A DNA stretch of 45,000 nucleotides from an uncultured Flavobacteriales bacterium (lineage in GTDB: Bacteria > Bacteroidota > Bacteroidia > Flavobacteriales > BACL11). The notes under the pieces are model-generated. The model worked only from the letters and a program-made list of their open reading frames with translations, was not told the DNA's origin and did no database searches. Of this stretch, positions 44,528-45,000 are shown in pieces. Every line of letters begins with the position of its first letter. Positions within the stretch are counted from its first letter, which is position 1. The position numbers and the translations under genes were made by a program. The DNA lies in assembly GCA_949372805.1 (NCBI GenBank), contig CASIBH010000003.1, forward strand, positions 1 to 45,000, read 5' to 3'.

Positions 44528-44671
44528 CAGCCCTTTTAGAAATAATGTTTGTTAGATTTTAGAAGGAAAAACATAAAAATGGCCTTAAAACCATTTTCAT
44601 AGAAGTTCTTAAAAATATTGAAGATAGAATTAGAATACATCCAAATAAAAGTCAATTTATAAACTTTTTTT

Positions 44672-45000
44672 ACAACGAAGAGTTTGATCCTGGCTCAGGA
44701 TGAACGCTAGCGGCAGGCCTAACACATGCAAGTCGAACGGTAACAGATCTAGCTTGCTAGATGCTGACGAGTGGCGCACGGGTGCGTAACGCGTATACAA
44801 TCTACCTTTAACTGAGGGATAGCCCAGAGAAATTTGGATTAATACCTCATAGTATTATTATTAGGCATCTTTTTATAATTAAAACTTCGGTGGTTAAAGA
44901 TGAGTATGCGTACTATTAGCTAGTTGGTAAGGTAAAAGCTTACCAAGGCAACGATAGTTAGGGGGCCTGAAAGGGTGATCCCCCACACTGGTACTGAGAC
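44672..45000 (+). rRNA. 16S ribosomal RNA, 5' part (partial)
   Basis: AGAGTTTGATCCTGGCTCAG begins at 44679, so the mature 5' end is about 44672 by the E. coli numbering. Further marks are GGCAGGCCTAACACATGCAA, GACGAGTGGCGCACGGGTG, and ACACTGGTACTGAGAC at the window edge. The form CTAGCGGCAGGCCTAACAC is typical of Bacteroidota. The gene runs past the right edge; roughly the first 330 bases are present. Confidence 0.97.

Larger units (their letters stand above)
44241..44671 (+). other. Intergenic region and rRNA leader, no protein gene
   Basis: This stretch between purE and 16S is AT-rich and holds the two rRNA promoters. From about 44535 to 44671 is transcribed leader; it contains a 7-bp hairpin (AAAATGG 44576-44582 with CCATTTT 44591-44597). 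I see no coding frame with protein-like composition. Confidence 0.6.

Overview
The window is about 45 kb of low-GC (roughly 30% G+C), compact bacterial DNA from a member of the Bacteroidota, most likely order Flavobacteriales. The evidence is: several proteins with C-terminal type IX secretion (T9SS) sorting domains, a giant SprB-repeat adhesin, a RemB-like gliding protein, SusD-free but beta-barrel-rich surface genes, promoters of the Bacteroidota type (-7 box TAnnTTTG, no obvious Shine-Dalgarno sequences), and the 5' end of a Bacteroidota-type 16S rRNA gene at the right edge. I cannot name the genus.

Layout. 1-9.0 kb: a surface/gliding region with a RemB-like barrel (partial), a duplicated-TPR protein ending in a SPOR-like module, and a ~2,225-residue SprB-repeat adhesin whose reading frame is broken by one base just before its sorting domain. 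9.0-18.3 kb: mixed genes (sulfotransferase, secreted T9SS protein, CIA30 protein, thioredoxin-like protein, FAD oxidoreductase, LCM-type methyltransferase, DUF4397 lipoprotein, orphan response regulator with a degenerate receiver, sialidase-like BNR protein, SDR). 18.5-22.5 kb: a secreted cytochrome c/copper monooxygenase fusion, an MFS transporter, a small barrel and a lipoprotein, ending in a clear terminator. 22.6-24.3 kb: a divergent HxlR regulator/SDR pair with a visible operator, the decayed remnant of an XRE regulator, and an initiator tRNA-Met. 24.4-29.9 kb: ABC-F ATPase, an outer-membrane barrel, era-der, and a MORN/YwqK-type repeat protein. 30.0-32.8 kb: a secreted M12B-type metalloprotease with SprB and FN3 modules, broken by two further single-base shifts. 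32.8-44.2 kb: FKBP lipoprotein, rfbC-lytic transglycosylase-uvrA operon, a barrel/TSP3/SPOR envelope protein with a lysine-rich tandem repeat, an RlmL-like methyltransferase, aroB-aroA, purE. 44.2-45.0 kb: rRNA leader with two tandem promoters and the 16S gene, which runs off the window.

Two signals stand out. First, all three frame disruptions in the window lie in the two large modular T9SS proteins, all are +1 shifts that can be written as skipping one A after a pyrimidine-pyrimidine-U codon, and each separates the secreted body from its sorting tail or tail-proximal module. This could be programmed frameshifting, phase-type variation, module recombination, or sequence error; the sequence alone does not decide. 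Second, five genes have a -7 promoter box only 4-5 bases before the start codon, which predicts leaderless mRNAs.

The housekeeping genes (era, der, uvrA, aroA, aroB, purE, ABC-F, tRNA, 16S) are intact and ordinary; the accessory interest is concentrated in the surface-protein genes and in the HxlR/SDR/XRE-remnant segment.
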